Source of the DNA: Streptomyces luomodiensis
GTDB lineage: Bacteria > Actinomycetota > Actinomycetes > Streptomycetales > Streptomycetaceae
Assembly: GCF_031679605.1 (NCBI RefSeq)
Contig: NZ_CP117522.1
Span: 3,038,001 to 3,102,000 of the forward strand
Length of the DNA: 64,000 bases
Reading direction: 5' to 3'
The notes beneath the pieces were generated by a model, which was given only the letters and a program-made list of their open reading frames with translations, searched no databases and was not told where the DNA came from. The translations under genes were made by a program, and so were the position numbers. This document shows positions 37,165-46,132 of the stretch, piece by piece. The first letter of the stretch is position 1. Every line of letters starts with the position of its first letter.

Positions 37165-38043
37165 GTGTCCAACGGCAGCTTTCCTCCTGAGTCCGGTCGC
37201 CGCGGCGGCACTCTCGCGATCGTCCTGGCGGCGCTGATACCAGCCTGTTGCGTCGCCTTCTGGCTGCTGTCGAGTTCCCCCGGCGGTTCGAAGGACGACG
37301 ACGCGGACGGGGGCAGCGGGTCCACGGCCCCCTCCACGCCCTCGGCCACGGCCTCCCCGTCGTCCGGTAAGCCCCTCCAGGGCAAGGTCGTGGTCATCGA
37401 CCCCGGCCACAATCCACACAACCGCGACCACCCCTCGCAGATCGCCCGGCTCGTGGACATCGGCACCAACAAGAAGGAATGCGACACCACCGGCACGGCT
37501 ACCAACTCCGGCTACCCCGAGGCGTCCTTCACCCTGGACGTGGCACGCCGCGTCCGCTCCGTGCTCGAAGCGCGGGGCGCCACCGTGCGGTTCACCCAGG
37601 ACGGCGACCGGCCGTACGGGCCGTGTGTGGACGAGCGCGCGGAGATCGGGAACGAGGCGCACGCCGATGCCGTGGTCTCCGTCCACGCGGACGGTGCGGC
37701 CGCCGGGCAGCGCGGTGTCCATGTGATCCTGCCCGAGTCCGTGCGGGGCGGCGACGCGGACACATCAGCCATCACCACCCCCTCCCGTCACCTCGGCGAG
37801 CGGCTGCTCGACCGGTTCGTCCAGGCCACCGGCAGCGAGCCCGCGCAGTACATCGGCGACGGCAGCGGACTGGACGTCCGGGGCGATCTGGGCGGGCTCA
37901 ACCTGTCCACCGTGCCCAAGGTGTTCATCGAGTGCGGCAATATGCGCGACGCCCAGGACGCCGCCCAACTGACCGATCCGGCATGGCGCGAGCGCGCGGG
38001 CCGCGGTATCGCACAGGGCATTACGGACTTCTTGAACGAGTAG
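37165..38043 (+). CDS. N-acetylmuramoyl-L-alanine amidase (Amidase_3), membrane-anchored
   Basis: The 292-residue protein has one transmembrane helix (about 18-37), a Ser/Thr/Gly linker and an Amidase_3 domain: VVVIDPGHNPHNRDH with the first Zn His, EASFTLDVARRVRSVLEARG with Glu, VSVHADGA with the second His, and KVFIECGNMRDAQDA with the catalytic Glu. It cuts the bond between muramic acid and the stem peptide in the cell wall. TAGCAT is 7 nt before the GTG, so the mRNA may be leaderless. Confidence 0.92.
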   Translation: MSNGSFPPESGRRGGTLAIVLAALIPACCVAFWLLSSSPGGSKDDDADGGSGSTAPSTPSATASPSSGKPLQGKVVVIDPGHNPHNRDHPSQIARLVDIGTNKKECDTTGTATNSGYPEASFTLDVARRVRSVLEARGATVRFTQDGDRPYGPCVDERAEIGNEAHADAVVSVHADGAAAGQRGVHVILPESVRGGDADTSAITTPSRHLGERLLDRFVQATGSEPAQYIGDGSGLDVRGDLGGLNLSTVPKVFIECGNMRDAQDAAQLTDPAWRERAGRGIAQGITDFLNE

Positions 38044-38205
38044 CGCCGTCGCAACCGAACGGGAGGTCACGACCGTGAAACCGATGGGACACCCTCGGTC
38101 TCCGCCGGGAGATTCCCCCGTACGATGGGGCCCACCCCCGACGCCTTCGCGCCACGCGCCTGGCGGCAGCGCTACGTACAGACAAAACCGACAAAGGACC
38201 TCACG

Positions 38206-39036
38206 TTGAACATCCGCTCGCTCACTCGAGGCGACGGCGTGGTGATCGGAGCAGCGGTGCTGCTGTTCATCGCCTCCTTCCTCGACTTCTACACCATCGA
38301 CTGCGGCAGCAGCAGCTTCTGCAAGGACGCCGGTGAGAACGGGTGGGAGTCCGACTTCTTCCCCGTACTGCCGTCGATCTTCCTCGCCGGTGTGATCGCC
38401 GCCGGGCTGATCGTCTTCGCGCGTTTCCAGCCCCCGGCCCGCAACCTGTTCGGGCTCTCGCTCGAGCAGTGGGGCTCGGCGTTCGCGGTCTTCGCGGCCT
38501 GGAGCTCGCTGTGGACGATCCTCGGTGGCCCTGAGGGGGTCGACAAGGGCGTCGGGCAGATCCTCGGCCTGATCGCCACCCTGGCGATGGCCGCCGTCGC
38601 GCTGCTCAGCCAGCGCGTCCCGGCCCTGAAGGCCCCGCTGATGAACGCCAACGCCGGCGGCCCGGCCCCGGGCCCGTACGGCGCCCAGGCCCAGCCGGGT
38701 TACGGCTACCCGGGTCCGGGCGGTGCCCAGCCCGGCGCCCCCGCGCCGTACGGCACCCAGCCCGCCCAGCCGCAGGCCGGCCAGCCCTTCGGCGGCCAGC
38801 CGGCCCCGGCCCCGGCTCCGGCGTCCTCGGGCGGCGGCGACTTCTCCCCGTTCTGGTTCGCGGTTCCGGTGGCCCGTCCGCTGTACGCCGAGGACGGTTC
38901 GTCGAGCACCATCGCCGAACTGGCCCCCGGCACCTGGTACCTCGCGGTGGAGCAGCGCGGTCAGGCGCTGGTCGCCCAGACGCAGGACGGCCGCCGCGGT
39001 GTGCTTCAGGACACCACGGGGATCCAGCGCGGCTGA
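38206..39036 (+). CDS. Four-helix membrane protein with Pro/Gln-rich linker
   Basis: The 276-residue protein has hydrophobic helices at about 12-31, 56-76, 86-107 and 115-136, then a Gly/Pro/Gln/Tyr-rich linker (150-215) and a small C-terminal beta domain (WYLAVEQRGQALVAQTQDGRRGVLQDTTG). It resembles DUF5336-type actinobacterial proteins; no function is known. TTG at 38206 is chosen because AAAGGA lies 7 nt upstream and the helices follow; it is a rare start codon. Confidence 0.82.
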   Translation: MNIRSLTRGDGVVIGAAVLLFIASFLDFYTIDCGSSSFCKDAGENGWESDFFPVLPSIFLAGVIAAGLIVFARFQPPARNLFGLSLEQWGSAFAVFAAWSSLWTILGGPEGVDKGVGQILGLIATLAMAAVALLSQRVPALKAPLMNANAGGPAPGPYGAQAQPGYGYPGPGGAQPGAPAPYGTQPAQPQAGQPFGGQPAPAPAPASSGGGDFSPFWFAVPVARPLYAEDGSSSTIAELAPGTWYLAVEQRGQALVAQTQDGRRGVLQDTTGIQRG

Positions 39037-39072
39037 CCCCACCGCACGCGTCCCCTGACGTGACGCGGCTCC

Positions 39073-39108
39073 ACGGCCCCTCGCCCGAACCATCGGGCGA
39101 GGGGCCGT
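39073..39108. terminator. Terminator hairpin after the membrane protein gene
   Basis: Arms 39073-39088 and 39093-39108 are 16-bp perfect complements closing a 4-nt loop (ACCA). It lies 37 bp past the stop and before the LLM oxidoreductase gene. Confidence 0.9.
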
Positions 39109-39196
39109 TGCCATGTGCGCCCCGGGCCCGTACAGTCCGCCGGACCGACGGCGCGTCAGCCGCACCGTCGGCCCGGCGGACGGGGAAGGGGCTCGT

Positions 39197-40207
39197 ATGC
39201 GGCTCGGTCTGGCGCTCGGCTACTGGGGCCGTGGCCCCGACCCCCAGCACCTGGAACTCGCCCGGGAGGCGGAGCGGCTGGGCTACCACTCGGTGTGGAC
39301 CGCCGAGTCCTGGGGCTCGGACGCCTTTACGCCGCTCACCTGGCTCGCCGCCCACACCAGCCGCATCCGGCTCGGCACCGCGGTCGCGCAGATGGCCGCC
39401 CGTACCCCCACCGCCACCGCGATGCAGGCGCTCACCCTGGACCATCTCTCCGGCGGCCGGATGATGCTGGGCCTGGGGCTGTCCGGTCCGCAGGTCGTCG
39501 AGGGCTGGTACGGGCGTCCGTTCCCGAAGAGCCCGCTGACCGCGACCCGTGAGTATGTCGAGGTGATCCGGCAGGTGCTGGGCCGGGCGGCGCCGGTGCG
39601 GCTCGACGGGCGCTACCACGCGCATCCGTACACCGGCCCGGACGCCACCGGGCTCGGCAAACCCCTCAAGTCCATCGTCCATCCGCTGCGCGCCGACCTC
39701 CCGGTGCTGCTGGGGGCGGAGGGGCCCAAGAACATCGCGCAGACCGTGCGCATCGCCGACGGCTGGCTGCCGCTGTACTGGTCGCCGTCGCGTACGGAGC
39801 TGTACCGGGCCGCGCTGGCCGACGCCCGGGACGGCTTCATGGTGGCGCCGATGGCGCAGGCCCGGGTGTGCGCCGATGTCGCCGAGGGGCTGAAGCCGGT
39901 GAAGGCGATGCTCGGCTTCTACATCGGCGGTATGGGCCACGCGGCCCGTAACTTCCACGCCGATCTGATGGGCCGCTTCGGCTACGAGGCCGAGGCGCGC
40001 CGGGTGCAGGAGCTGTTCCTGGCGGGCCGGCGCGCCGAGGCGATCGACGCGGTGCCGGACGCCTTCGCCGATGAGATCTCGCTGGTCGGGCCGCGTGAGC
40101 GGATCGCGGAGCGGCTGGAGCTGTGGCGGCGGGGCCCGATCACGGATCTGCTGGTACTCGCCCCGGACCCGGAAACCCTGCGGGTGCTGGCGGAGCTGAC
40201 GGGCTGA
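39197..40207 (+). CDS. LLM-class F420-dependent oxidoreductase
   Basis: The 336-residue protein has the luciferase-like TIM barrel: LGYWGRGPDPQHLELAREAERLGYHSVWTAESWGSDAF, TSRIRLGTAVAQMAARTPTATAMQALTLDHLSGGRMMLGLGLSGP, typical of F420-dependent enzymes such as those in Streptomyces and mycobacteria. The cofactor is probably F420 rather than FMN; the substrate is unknown. An ATG at 39197 opens the conserved fold. It is preceded by a strong hairpin, so it is its own unit. Confidence 0.92.
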   Translation: MRLGLALGYWGRGPDPQHLELAREAERLGYHSVWTAESWGSDAFTPLTWLAAHTSRIRLGTAVAQMAARTPTATAMQALTLDHLSGGRMMLGLGLSGPQVVEGWYGRPFPKSPLTATREYVEVIRQVLGRAAPVRLDGRYHAHPYTGPDATGLGKPLKSIVHPLRADLPVLLGAEGPKNIAQTVRIADGWLPLYWSPSRTELYRAALADARDGFMVAPMAQARVCADVAEGLKPVKAMLGFYIGGMGHAARNFHADLMGRFGYEAEARRVQELFLAGRRAEAIDAVPDAFADEISLVGPRERIAERLELWRRGPITDLLVLAPDPETLRVLAELTG

Positions 40208-40271
40208 ACGCCTCGTACGGGTGTGCGGCCGCGCCGGGTTTGGCCCCGCTTCGGGCGGCAACACGTGAGGC

Positions 40272-40565
40272 ATGTCACGAAGTTATCGCCACGGAAGCAA
40301 TCAGGCGGCGACCGTCGTGGCGGTCGTCGCGGACGTCATGGCCGTCATCCTCGGCCTCTGGATCCTGTTCGCCCTTCTCGACGCCAACCGCGCCAACGAC
40401 CTCGTGACAGTGGTCCACGACGCGGCGAGCTGGCTCGCGGGCTGGTCCCATGACCTGTTCACGATGGACACGGACTGGCTCCGCACCGTCCTCAACTACG
40501 GCCTGCCGGCCGTGGTGTACCTCTTCGTCGGCCACGCCATCGCCGGGCGGCTCCGCCGCGGTTAG
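40272..40565 (+). CDS. Small two-helix membrane protein
   Basis: The 97-residue protein has hydrophobic helices at about 12-38 (VAVVADVMAVILGLWILFALLDANRAN) and 72-92 (YGLPAVVYLFVGHAIAGRL), with a Trp-rich loop WLAGWSHDLFTMDTDWL between. I recall this as a conserved small Streptomyces membrane protein of unknown role. The ATG at 40272 follows GTGAGG. Confidence 0.82.
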   Translation: MSRSYRHGSNQAATVVAVVADVMAVILGLWILFALLDANRANDLVTVVHDAASWLAGWSHDLFTMDTDWLRTVLNYGLPAVVYLFVGHAIAGRLRRG

Positions 40566-40674
40566 CCCCGATGGCGGTGACGTAGGGGTGGGAGTGGGGC
40601 AGCGGACAGCGGACATGCCGTAGCGGCGGCCTCTCGCCGCAGCGGACCCACCGCAACCCGGGCGCCCGGTCACG

Positions 40675-40739
40675 ACGCCAAGCACACGGCCCTGACCCAA
40701 GCACACGGCCGCGACGCCAAGCACACGGCCGCGACGCTA
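40675..40739 (+). repeat. 20-bp tandem repeat next to a stop codon
   Basis: Units ACGCCAAGCACACGGCCGCG-type start at 40675, 40695 and 40714 and run into ACGCTA, where CTA is the complement of the TAG ending the gene at 40737. The gap 40566-40736 holds no gene. Confidence 0.85.
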
Positions 40740-41837
40740 CGCGCAGCAGTCCGAGTCCAGCCCGCGCGGCAGGCCCTCGCCGCCGAAGACGGCCGTGGTC
40801 GCCTCGTCGCCGCCCAGCGCCGCCACGGCGAGCAGCAGCGACCCGGCCGTCCAGGTGGTCCGCTCCTCCGGCCAGACCGCGTCGTCCTCGAAGACGTAGC
40901 CCGTCCAGTACATCCCGTCCTCGGCCCGCAGCCGCGGCTGGATCCACCTGAGGATCTCCACCGCGCGGTCGGACTCCCCCATCGCCCAGAGCGCGAGCGC
41001 CAGTTCGCAGCTCTCGCCGCCGGTGACCCAGGGGTTGGGGGAGACACAGCGCACCCCGAGCCCCGGGACCACGAAGCGGTCCCAGCCGGCTTCGATGCGC
41101 TCCTTGGCGGCGGCGCCGGTGAGGGCGCCGCCGAGGACCGGGTAGTACCAGTCCATCGAGTAGCGGTGCTTGTCGAGGAACCGTTCGGGGTGGTGGCGTA
41201 TGGCGTGGCCGAGCAGTCCCGCCGACAGCTCCCAGTCGGGCTGGGGCTCCTCGCGGTGCTCGGCGATGGCCAGGGCGCAGCGCAGCGCCTGGTAGACGGA
41301 GGAGGAGCCGGTCAGCAGGGCATCGGTGTCGACGGAGCCGTCGGCGCGGCGCCGCCAGCCGATCTGGCCGCCGCTCTGCTGGAGCGCGAGGACGAACTCG
41401 ACGGCCGCGAAGACGGTGGGCCAGATGGTGTCGAGGAAGGCGTCGTCGCCGGTGGACAGGTAGTGGTGCCAGGCGCCGACCGCGACGTAGGCGCAGAAGT
41501 TGGACTCCCGGCCGCGGTCGGTGGGGTCGGTGGCGGCCACGCCGTCGGGGGTGTCGGGGTAGGCCGCGTACCAGGAGCCGTCGGGGTTCTGGTGCTCGGC
41601 CAGCCAGCGGTAGGCGGCCGCGGCGCGCTCGTGCTCGCCCGCCGCGTCCAGCGCCATCGCGGCCTCGGTGTGGTCCCAGGGGTCGAGGTGGTGGCCGCGG
41701 AACCACGGGATGGCGCCGTCCGCGCGCTGGACTGCGGCAATGCCCTCGACCGTGCGCAACACCTGCTCGGGGTCGAGCACCCCGGGCAGTGCGAGCCGTT
41801 CGGTACGGGGGCCGGGGCGCGGTCCGAGCGCCGTCAC
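40737..41837 (-). CDS. Terpenoid-cyclase/prenyltransferase-like alpha-toroid protein
   Basis: The 366-residue protein has repeated QxxDGSW-like segments (VQRADGAIPWF, HQNPDGSWYAAY, QQSGGQIGWRRRADGSVD) and alternating helices, the pattern of the alpha6/alpha6 toroid of squalene cyclases and protein prenyltransferases. A DxDD protonation motif is not seen, so it may not cyclise anything; glycoside hydrolase toroids are an alternative. It is the last gene of the operon with the methyltransferase and glycosyltransferase, which overlap or adjoin it (GTGA overlap). Confidence 0.82.
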   Translation of the reverse strand: MTALGPRPGPRTERLALPGVLDPEQVLRTVEGIAAVQRADGAIPWFRGHHLDPWDHTEAAMALDAAGEHERAAAAYRWLAEHQNPDGSWYAAYPDTPDGVAATDPTDRGRESNFCAYVAVGAWHHYLSTGDDAFLDTIWPTVFAAVEFVLALQQSGGQIGWRRRADGSVDTDALLTGSSSVYQALRCALAIAEHREEPQPDWELSAGLLGHAIRHHPERFLDKHRYSMDWYYPVLGGALTGAAAKERIEAGWDRFVVPGLGVRCVSPNPWVTGGESCELALALWAMGESDRAVEILRWIQPRLRAEDGMYWTGYVFEDDAVWPEERTTWTAGSLLLAVAALGGDEATTAVFGGEGLPRGLDSDCCA

Positions 41838-42577
41838 GCCTGGCCCTCGCGCGGGGCGTGGGGCTTGGTGGCGTAGGCCACGAAGCTCTTGCCGATGACC
41901 GGGTTCAGCGCGCGTTCGGCGACCCGCGTGGCCAGCGGCTTCTTCATGATGTCCCACACCAGCAGCTTGTGGTAGGCGCGCACCGGCAGCGGCGCCTCGT
42001 CACCGTCCTTGTCCACGCCGAAAGCGCACTTGAGCCACCAGTAGGGGCTGTGCAGCGCGTGTGCGTGGTGGGTGCCGTACGGCCGCAGTCCGGCCTCGCG
42101 CATCTTCTCCAGCAGCTCATCGGCGCGGTAGATGCGGATGTGGCCGCCCTCGACCTCGTGGTACGCGTCCGACAGCGCCCAGCAGACCTTCTCCGGGCCG
42201 TAGCGCGGCACGGTGACGGCGATCCGGCCGCCGGGCCTGAGTACCCGCACCATCTCGGCGAGTACGCCCTTGTCGTCCGGTATGTGCTCCATCACCTCGG
42301 AGATGATGACCACGTCGAAGCTGTCGTCGGGGAAGGGCAGGGCGAGGGCGTCGCCCTCCATGGCGGTGGCCGTGGCGCCCGCCGGGGCCTCGCCGGCCTC
42401 CTTCATGGCGGCGAACCACTTGGCGACCTCGCGTATCTCGTCGCCGTTGCGGTCGAGCGCGACGACCTGGGCGCCGCGCCGGTAGCACTCGAAGGCGTGC
42501 CGGCCGGCACCACAGCCGAGGTCGAGGACGCGATCGCCGGCGGCGAGGGGGAAGCGGGAGAAATCGACGGTCAGCAC
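41834..42577 (-). CDS. Class I SAM-dependent methyltransferase
   Basis: The 247-residue protein has motif I VLDLGCGAGRHAFE, GDALALPFPDDSFDVVIISEVMEHIPDD and LRPGGRIAVTVP. Those are of the UbiE/methyltransferase_11 kind. The C-terminal half is rich in Tyr/Trp/His (GTHHAHALHSPYWWLKCAFG). With the glycosyltransferase upstream and the toroid protein downstream it may act on a lipid-linked or terpenoid glycoside. GTG at 42577 starts the fold; the Shine-Dalgarno is weak. Confidence 0.9.
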   Translation of the reverse strand: MLTVDFSRFPLAAGDRVLDLGCGAGRHAFECYRRGAQVVALDRNGDEIREVAKWFAAMKEAGEAPAGATATAMEGDALALPFPDDSFDVVIISEVMEHIPDDKGVLAEMVRVLRPGGRIAVTVPRYGPEKVCWALSDAYHEVEGGHIRIYRADELLEKMREAGLRPYGTHHAHALHSPYWWLKCAFGVDKDGDEAPLPVRAYHKLLVWDIMKKPLATRVAERALNPVIGKSFVAYATKPHAPREGQA

Positions 42578-42662
42578 GGGGGTCTGCTTTCGTCCGGCGG
42601 GATCGTGGGGCGGGGTAGGCGGAGTAGGGGGCAGGGGCCGGGGCGCGGGTCCGCGGCACGGG

Positions 42663-44000
42663 TCAGCGGCGGGCGGCCCGTGCGGACGCGCCGATGGCCT
42701 CGCGGTACCGCTCGACGGTGCCGCGGGCGGCCTGTTCCCAGGTGAAGCGCCGCAGCACCCGCTCACGGCCGGCCGCGCCCAGCCGGCGTCTGAGGTCGGC
42801 GTCGCCGAGCAGCCGGGTCAGGGCCGTGGCGAGCGCGTCGGCGTCGCCGGGCGGCACGGCCAGGCAGGTCTCGCCGTCCGCCCCGGCGACCTCGGGTATC
42901 GCACCGCCGGTGGTGGCGACCAGGGGGGTGCCGGTGGCCATGGCCTCGGCGGCGGGCAGCGAGAACCCCTCGTACAGCGAGGGCACACAGGCGATCTGGG
43001 CGCCGCGCACCAGGTCCACCAGTTCGGCGTCGCTGATGCCCTTGACGAACTCGACGGCGCCCTCGAGCCCGTGGCGGGCCATGGCGGCGGCCACCGGCCC
43101 CTCCTGTGGCCGCTTGCCGACGACCACCAGATGGGCCTCGGGGGTGCCGGCGCGGACCTTCGCGAGCGCCTCGATCAGATACACCAGGCCCTTGAGCGGC
43201 ACATCCGCGCTGGAGGTGGTGACGATGCGTCCGGGGACCACCGGGACGGCGGGGTCGGGCGAGAACAGTGCGGTGTCCGCGCCGATGTGCACCACATGGA
43301 TCCGGTCCGGCCGCACCCCGAGGTCCTCGACGATCTCCCGTCGGGAGGAGCCGGAGACGGTGAGCACCGAGGGCAGCCGCCGGGCCACCCGCTTCTGCAT
43401 CCGGGTGAAGCCGTACCAGCGGCGCACCGACAGGCGCCGCTTGAAGCCGTCGGCGGCGTCCAGCTCCAGCTGCCGGTCGACGGTGATCGGGTGGTGGATG
43501 GTGGTCACCAGCGGGAAGCCGATCCGCTCCAGGCCCAGCAGTCCGTATCCCAGGGTCTGGTTGTCGTGGACGACGTCGAACTGGCCGGGGCGCGCGGCGA
43601 GATGGCGGCGGGCGCGCAGGCTGAAGGTGAGCGGCTCGGGGAAGCCGCCGGTCCACATGGTGGAGACCTCCAGGGCGTCGATCCAGTCCCGGTACTCCTC
43701 GCGCCGGGGGGTGCGGAACGGATCGGGCTGGCGGTAGAGGTCGAGGCTGGGCAGCTCGGTGAGGGTGACGCCGTGTTCGGCGTCGAGCACCGGATACGGC
43801 TGGGCGCCGATGACCTCGACGGTGTGGCCGAGCCGGGCGAGCTCCCGGGAGAGATGGCGCACATAGACGCCCTGGCCCCCGCAGAATGGATTCCCCTTGT
43901 AGCTGAGCAGCGCGATGCGCAGCGGACGTTCGTCGGGGGCGGTGGGGGGCACTGCTCGCAGCGGGTCGGCCCCGGTCTCCTGCGCGGCCTCTGCGGTCAC
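42663..44000 (-). CDS. GT4 family glycosyltransferase
   Basis: The 445-residue protein is GT-B fold: LRIALLSYKGNPFCGGQGVYVRHLSRELARLGH at the N-terminus and SLYEGFSLPAAEAMATGTPLVATTGGAIPEV, the donor-binding E-x7-E motif, near 345. It probably moves a sugar to a lipid or polyketide-type acceptor. GTG at 44000 follows AGGAGGGGG. It is the first gene of a three-gene operon and lies divergent from the KstR-like repressor, with a KstR-type site 54 bp upstream. Confidence 0.93.
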   Translation of the reverse strand: MTAEAAQETGADPLRAVPPTAPDERPLRIALLSYKGNPFCGGQGVYVRHLSRELARLGHTVEVIGAQPYPVLDAEHGVTLTELPSLDLYRQPDPFRTPRREEYRDWIDALEVSTMWTGGFPEPLTFSLRARRHLAARPGQFDVVHDNQTLGYGLLGLERIGFPLVTTIHHPITVDRQLELDAADGFKRRLSVRRWYGFTRMQKRVARRLPSVLTVSGSSRREIVEDLGVRPDRIHVVHIGADTALFSPDPAVPVVPGRIVTTSSADVPLKGLVYLIEALAKVRAGTPEAHLVVVGKRPQEGPVAAAMARHGLEGAVEFVKGISDAELVDLVRGAQIACVPSLYEGFSLPAAEAMATGTPLVATTGGAIPEVAGADGETCLAVPPGDADALATALTRLLGDADLRRRLGAAGRERVLRRFTWEQAARGTVERYREAIGASARAARR

Positions 44001-44053
44001 TCGCGCCCCCTCCTTGGTGCAGTTCAGCGGGAGCGTATCCGCTTCCGTTCAGC

Positions 44054-44067
44054 TAGAACAAGTTTCA
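44054..44067. promoter_or_regulatory. KstR-type operator, glycosyltransferase side
   Basis: TAGAACAAGTTTCA fits TNNAACNNGTTNNA. It lies 54 bp before the glycosyltransferase start. Confidence 0.7.
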
Positions 44068-44308
44068 CTAGCGCATCGCCTGAGGAGTCTCGAAGATACC
44101 CGCCCCGGACGGTCTCTCCAGGACCGGGGCAGGTGATCCCTACCACTCGGTAGCCGGGGCGCCGGGGTGAAGTTGACGACGGACGAGTCCACCGGGCCGG
44201 CCACCCGCCGACCCGGCCGCGCACACCGCGCGCACCGCGCACACCGCACGGCAGCAACCTGCCCCAACTGCGTGGACACGGGTGCTTCGGGCAGGTCCCG
44301 CGCTAGCC

Positions 44309-44322
44309 TAGAACGAGTTCCA
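44309..44322. promoter_or_regulatory. KstR-type operator, repressor side
   Basis: TAGAACGAGTTCCA fits TNNAACNNGTTNNA. It lies 91 bp before the tetR start, as expected for autoregulation. Confidence 0.72.
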
Positions 44323-44412
44323 GTGGCTCACAGGCCCGGTTCCGGTCCTGCCGCCATGCACGATGTCCGCTTGCCGCCGACCCGCAGACGCAATACCTCC
44401 GAAGTGGGACAT

Positions 44413-45027
44413 ATGACCGCAGAAGTCAAGCCGGCCACCCTTCAGCTGACCGAGCGGCAGGAGGCGCGCCGCCGACGCATCCTGCACGCCAGCGCCCGGC
44501 TGGCCAGCCGGGGCGGCTTCGACGCGGTCCAGATGCGCGAGGTCGCCGAGAACTCCGGCGTGGCGCTCGGCACCCTCTACCGCTACTTCCCCTCCAAAGT
44601 GCATCTGCTGGTGGCGACGATGCAGGACCAGTTGCAGCACATGCACGAGACGCTGCGCAAGCGGCCGCCGACCGAGGACGAGCCGGCCGCCCGGGTCGCC
44701 CAGACCCTGATGCGCGCCTTCCGCGCCCTCCAGCGCGAACCCCATCTGGCCGACGCGATGGTGCGCGCCCTGACCTTCGCCGACCGGTCGGTCAGCCCGG
44801 AGGTGGACACGGTCTCCCGGCTCACCACCGCGATCATCCTCGACGCCATGGGCCTGCCGGACGCCCCGACGGCCGAGCAGCTCTCCGCGGTCCGGGTCAT
44901 CGAACACACCTGGCATTCGGCGCTGATCACCTGGCTCTCGGGGCGCGCCTCGATCGCCCAGGTCAAGATCGATATTGAGACCGTCTGCCATCTGATCGAC
45001 CTCACGGCCCCCGCTCCGGCCCGCTAG
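44413..45027 (+). CDS. TetR-family repressor, KstR-like
   Basis: The 204-residue protein has a TetR HTH with RILHASARLASRGGFDAVQMREVAENSGVALGTLYRYFPSKVHLLVATM, which is the KstR (cholesterol regulator) HTH pattern with FDAVQMREVA and YRYFPSKVHLL preserved. The C-terminal ligand domain also follows KstR (LADAMVRALTFADRSV; LTTAI). KstR represses steroid catabolism genes and is released by a steroid CoA ester. Operators of its type are in its own upstream region and before steroid-type genes elsewhere in this window. The ATG at 44413 has a weak site. Confidence 0.9.
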   Translation: MTAEVKPATLQLTERQEARRRRILHASARLASRGGFDAVQMREVAENSGVALGTLYRYFPSKVHLLVATMQDQLQHMHETLRKRPPTEDEPAARVAQTLMRAFRALQREPHLADAMVRALTFADRSVSPEVDTVSRLTTAIILDAMGLPDAPTAEQLSAVRVIEHTWHSALITWLSGRASIAQVKIDIETVCHLIDLTAPAPAR

Positions 45028-45143
45028 CCGGGCGGATCGCGCACCGGCGCACACGGAATACCCACCGACCGCACACCCATTGCACACCCGTCACGCACCG
45101 ATCACACATAACTCGCGCACCCACCACACACGATGTGCACATA

Positions 45144-45171
45144 GGGGCGCACGGGCCAAACTCTGCGCCCC
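45144..45171. terminator. Candidate hairpin after the tetR gene
   Basis: GGGGCGCA at 45144 and TGCGCCCC at 45164 are perfect 8-bp arms with a 12-nt loop, followed by TTAAA. It may be a terminator for the repressor gene or part of the next promoter. The 300-bp gap holds no gene. Confidence 0.5.
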
Positions 45172-45327
45172 TTAAAGCCTCCGGGTGTGGTTTGTGCGCC
45201 CTTGCGCCCCCTCTTGGCTCAAATTCCGCGTTCACGCCCTGCCCAATCCCGGTATTCATGAACGGCGCGCGACAGAGCCACAACGGCGCGCAACAAGAGA
45301 ACAGCATCGTGGGGGGTGGAGAAATTC

Positions 45328-45948
45328 GTGATCCGGTTACTTCTGGTACACGATTCAGGTCTGTTGCGGTCGGCCCTGGCCTCTTTACTAGGGACCGAAC
45401 CGGACATCGAGGCGGCCGCGTGCTCCTGGCGCGACGCGCGTAGCAGAGCCCGTTCCTTACAACCGCATGTGTGCGTGGTGGACGCCGACTGCCCGGCCTC
45501 CGACCGGGCGGCCCGCAAAGGCGAGTTGGGGAAGATCGTGGCCTCCGTCTCCGGGGAGGGCGGTGAGTGCGGACTGCTGGTGCTGGTCAACGCGGAGCGA
45601 CCGGGTCCGCTGCGCCGCGCCCATGAGGCCCGCGCGCTCGGCTACGTCGACAAAGATGCCCCGCCACAGCGGCTGATCGAGGCGATCCGGCAGGTGGCGA
45701 GGAAGGAGCGCTATGTCGACGAGGCCCTGGGCTACGGCTTCCTCCAAGCGGCCGAGATCCCGCTGACCGAACGCGAGCTGGGTGTGCTGTCCCTGGCCGC
45801 CGACGGCGCCTCCATCCCGGAAATCGCCCGCACGCTCCACCTGTCCACCGGGACGATACGCAACTACCTGGCCGCGATCACCCGTAAGACCGGTGCGCGC
45901 AACCGCGTGGACGCCATACGCATATCCCAGGTCGCGGGGTGGGTCTGA
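45328..45948 (+). CDS. Atypical LuxR-type response regulator
   Basis: The 206-residue protein has a receiver-like domain (VIRLLLVHDSGLLRSALASLLG) and LuxR HTH (LTERELGVLSLAADGASIPEIARTLHLSTGTIRNYLAAITRKTGARNR). The phospho-Asp (CVVDADC) and Lys (GYVDKDAP) are present but the acidic pair is HD rather than DD/ED, so phosphorylation may be altered. No kinase gene is near: it is an orphan regulator. GTG at 45328 is preceded by GGGTGGAG; GTG at 45316 would add four residues. Confidence 0.88.
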   Translation: MIRLLLVHDSGLLRSALASLLGTEPDIEAAACSWRDARSRARSLQPHVCVVDADCPASDRAARKGELGKIVASVSGEGGECGLLVLVNAERPGPLRRAHEARALGYVDKDAPPQRLIEAIRQVARKERYVDEALGYGFLQAAEIPLTERELGVLSLAADGASIPEIARTLHLSTGTIRNYLAAITRKTGARNRVDAIRISQVAGWV

Positions 45949-45977
45949 CCGGGACCGGCGACGACCCGAGGACGCCG

Positions 45978-46132
45978 CTCGGGGTGGTGGTCATGGCGCC
46001 GGTCGGGGTGGCTGTCGGGGCACCCGTCGCGGTGGCGGTCGGGGTGCCCGTCGTGGCGTCGGCCGGGGCGCCCGTCGGCGCACCCGTCGCAGCGCCCACC
46101 GGCACACCCGTCGCAACACCCCTCGTGGCGCT
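45978..46132 (+). repeat. 12-bp tandem repeat, about 11 copies, spanning the ferredoxin stop
   Basis: From 46001 units of the type CGTCGCGGTGGC / GGTCGGGGTGCC follow every 12 bp up to the CTA at 46131-46133 that is the ferredoxin stop. Looser copies reach back toward 45978. The array fills the gap between convergent genes. Confidence 0.85.
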
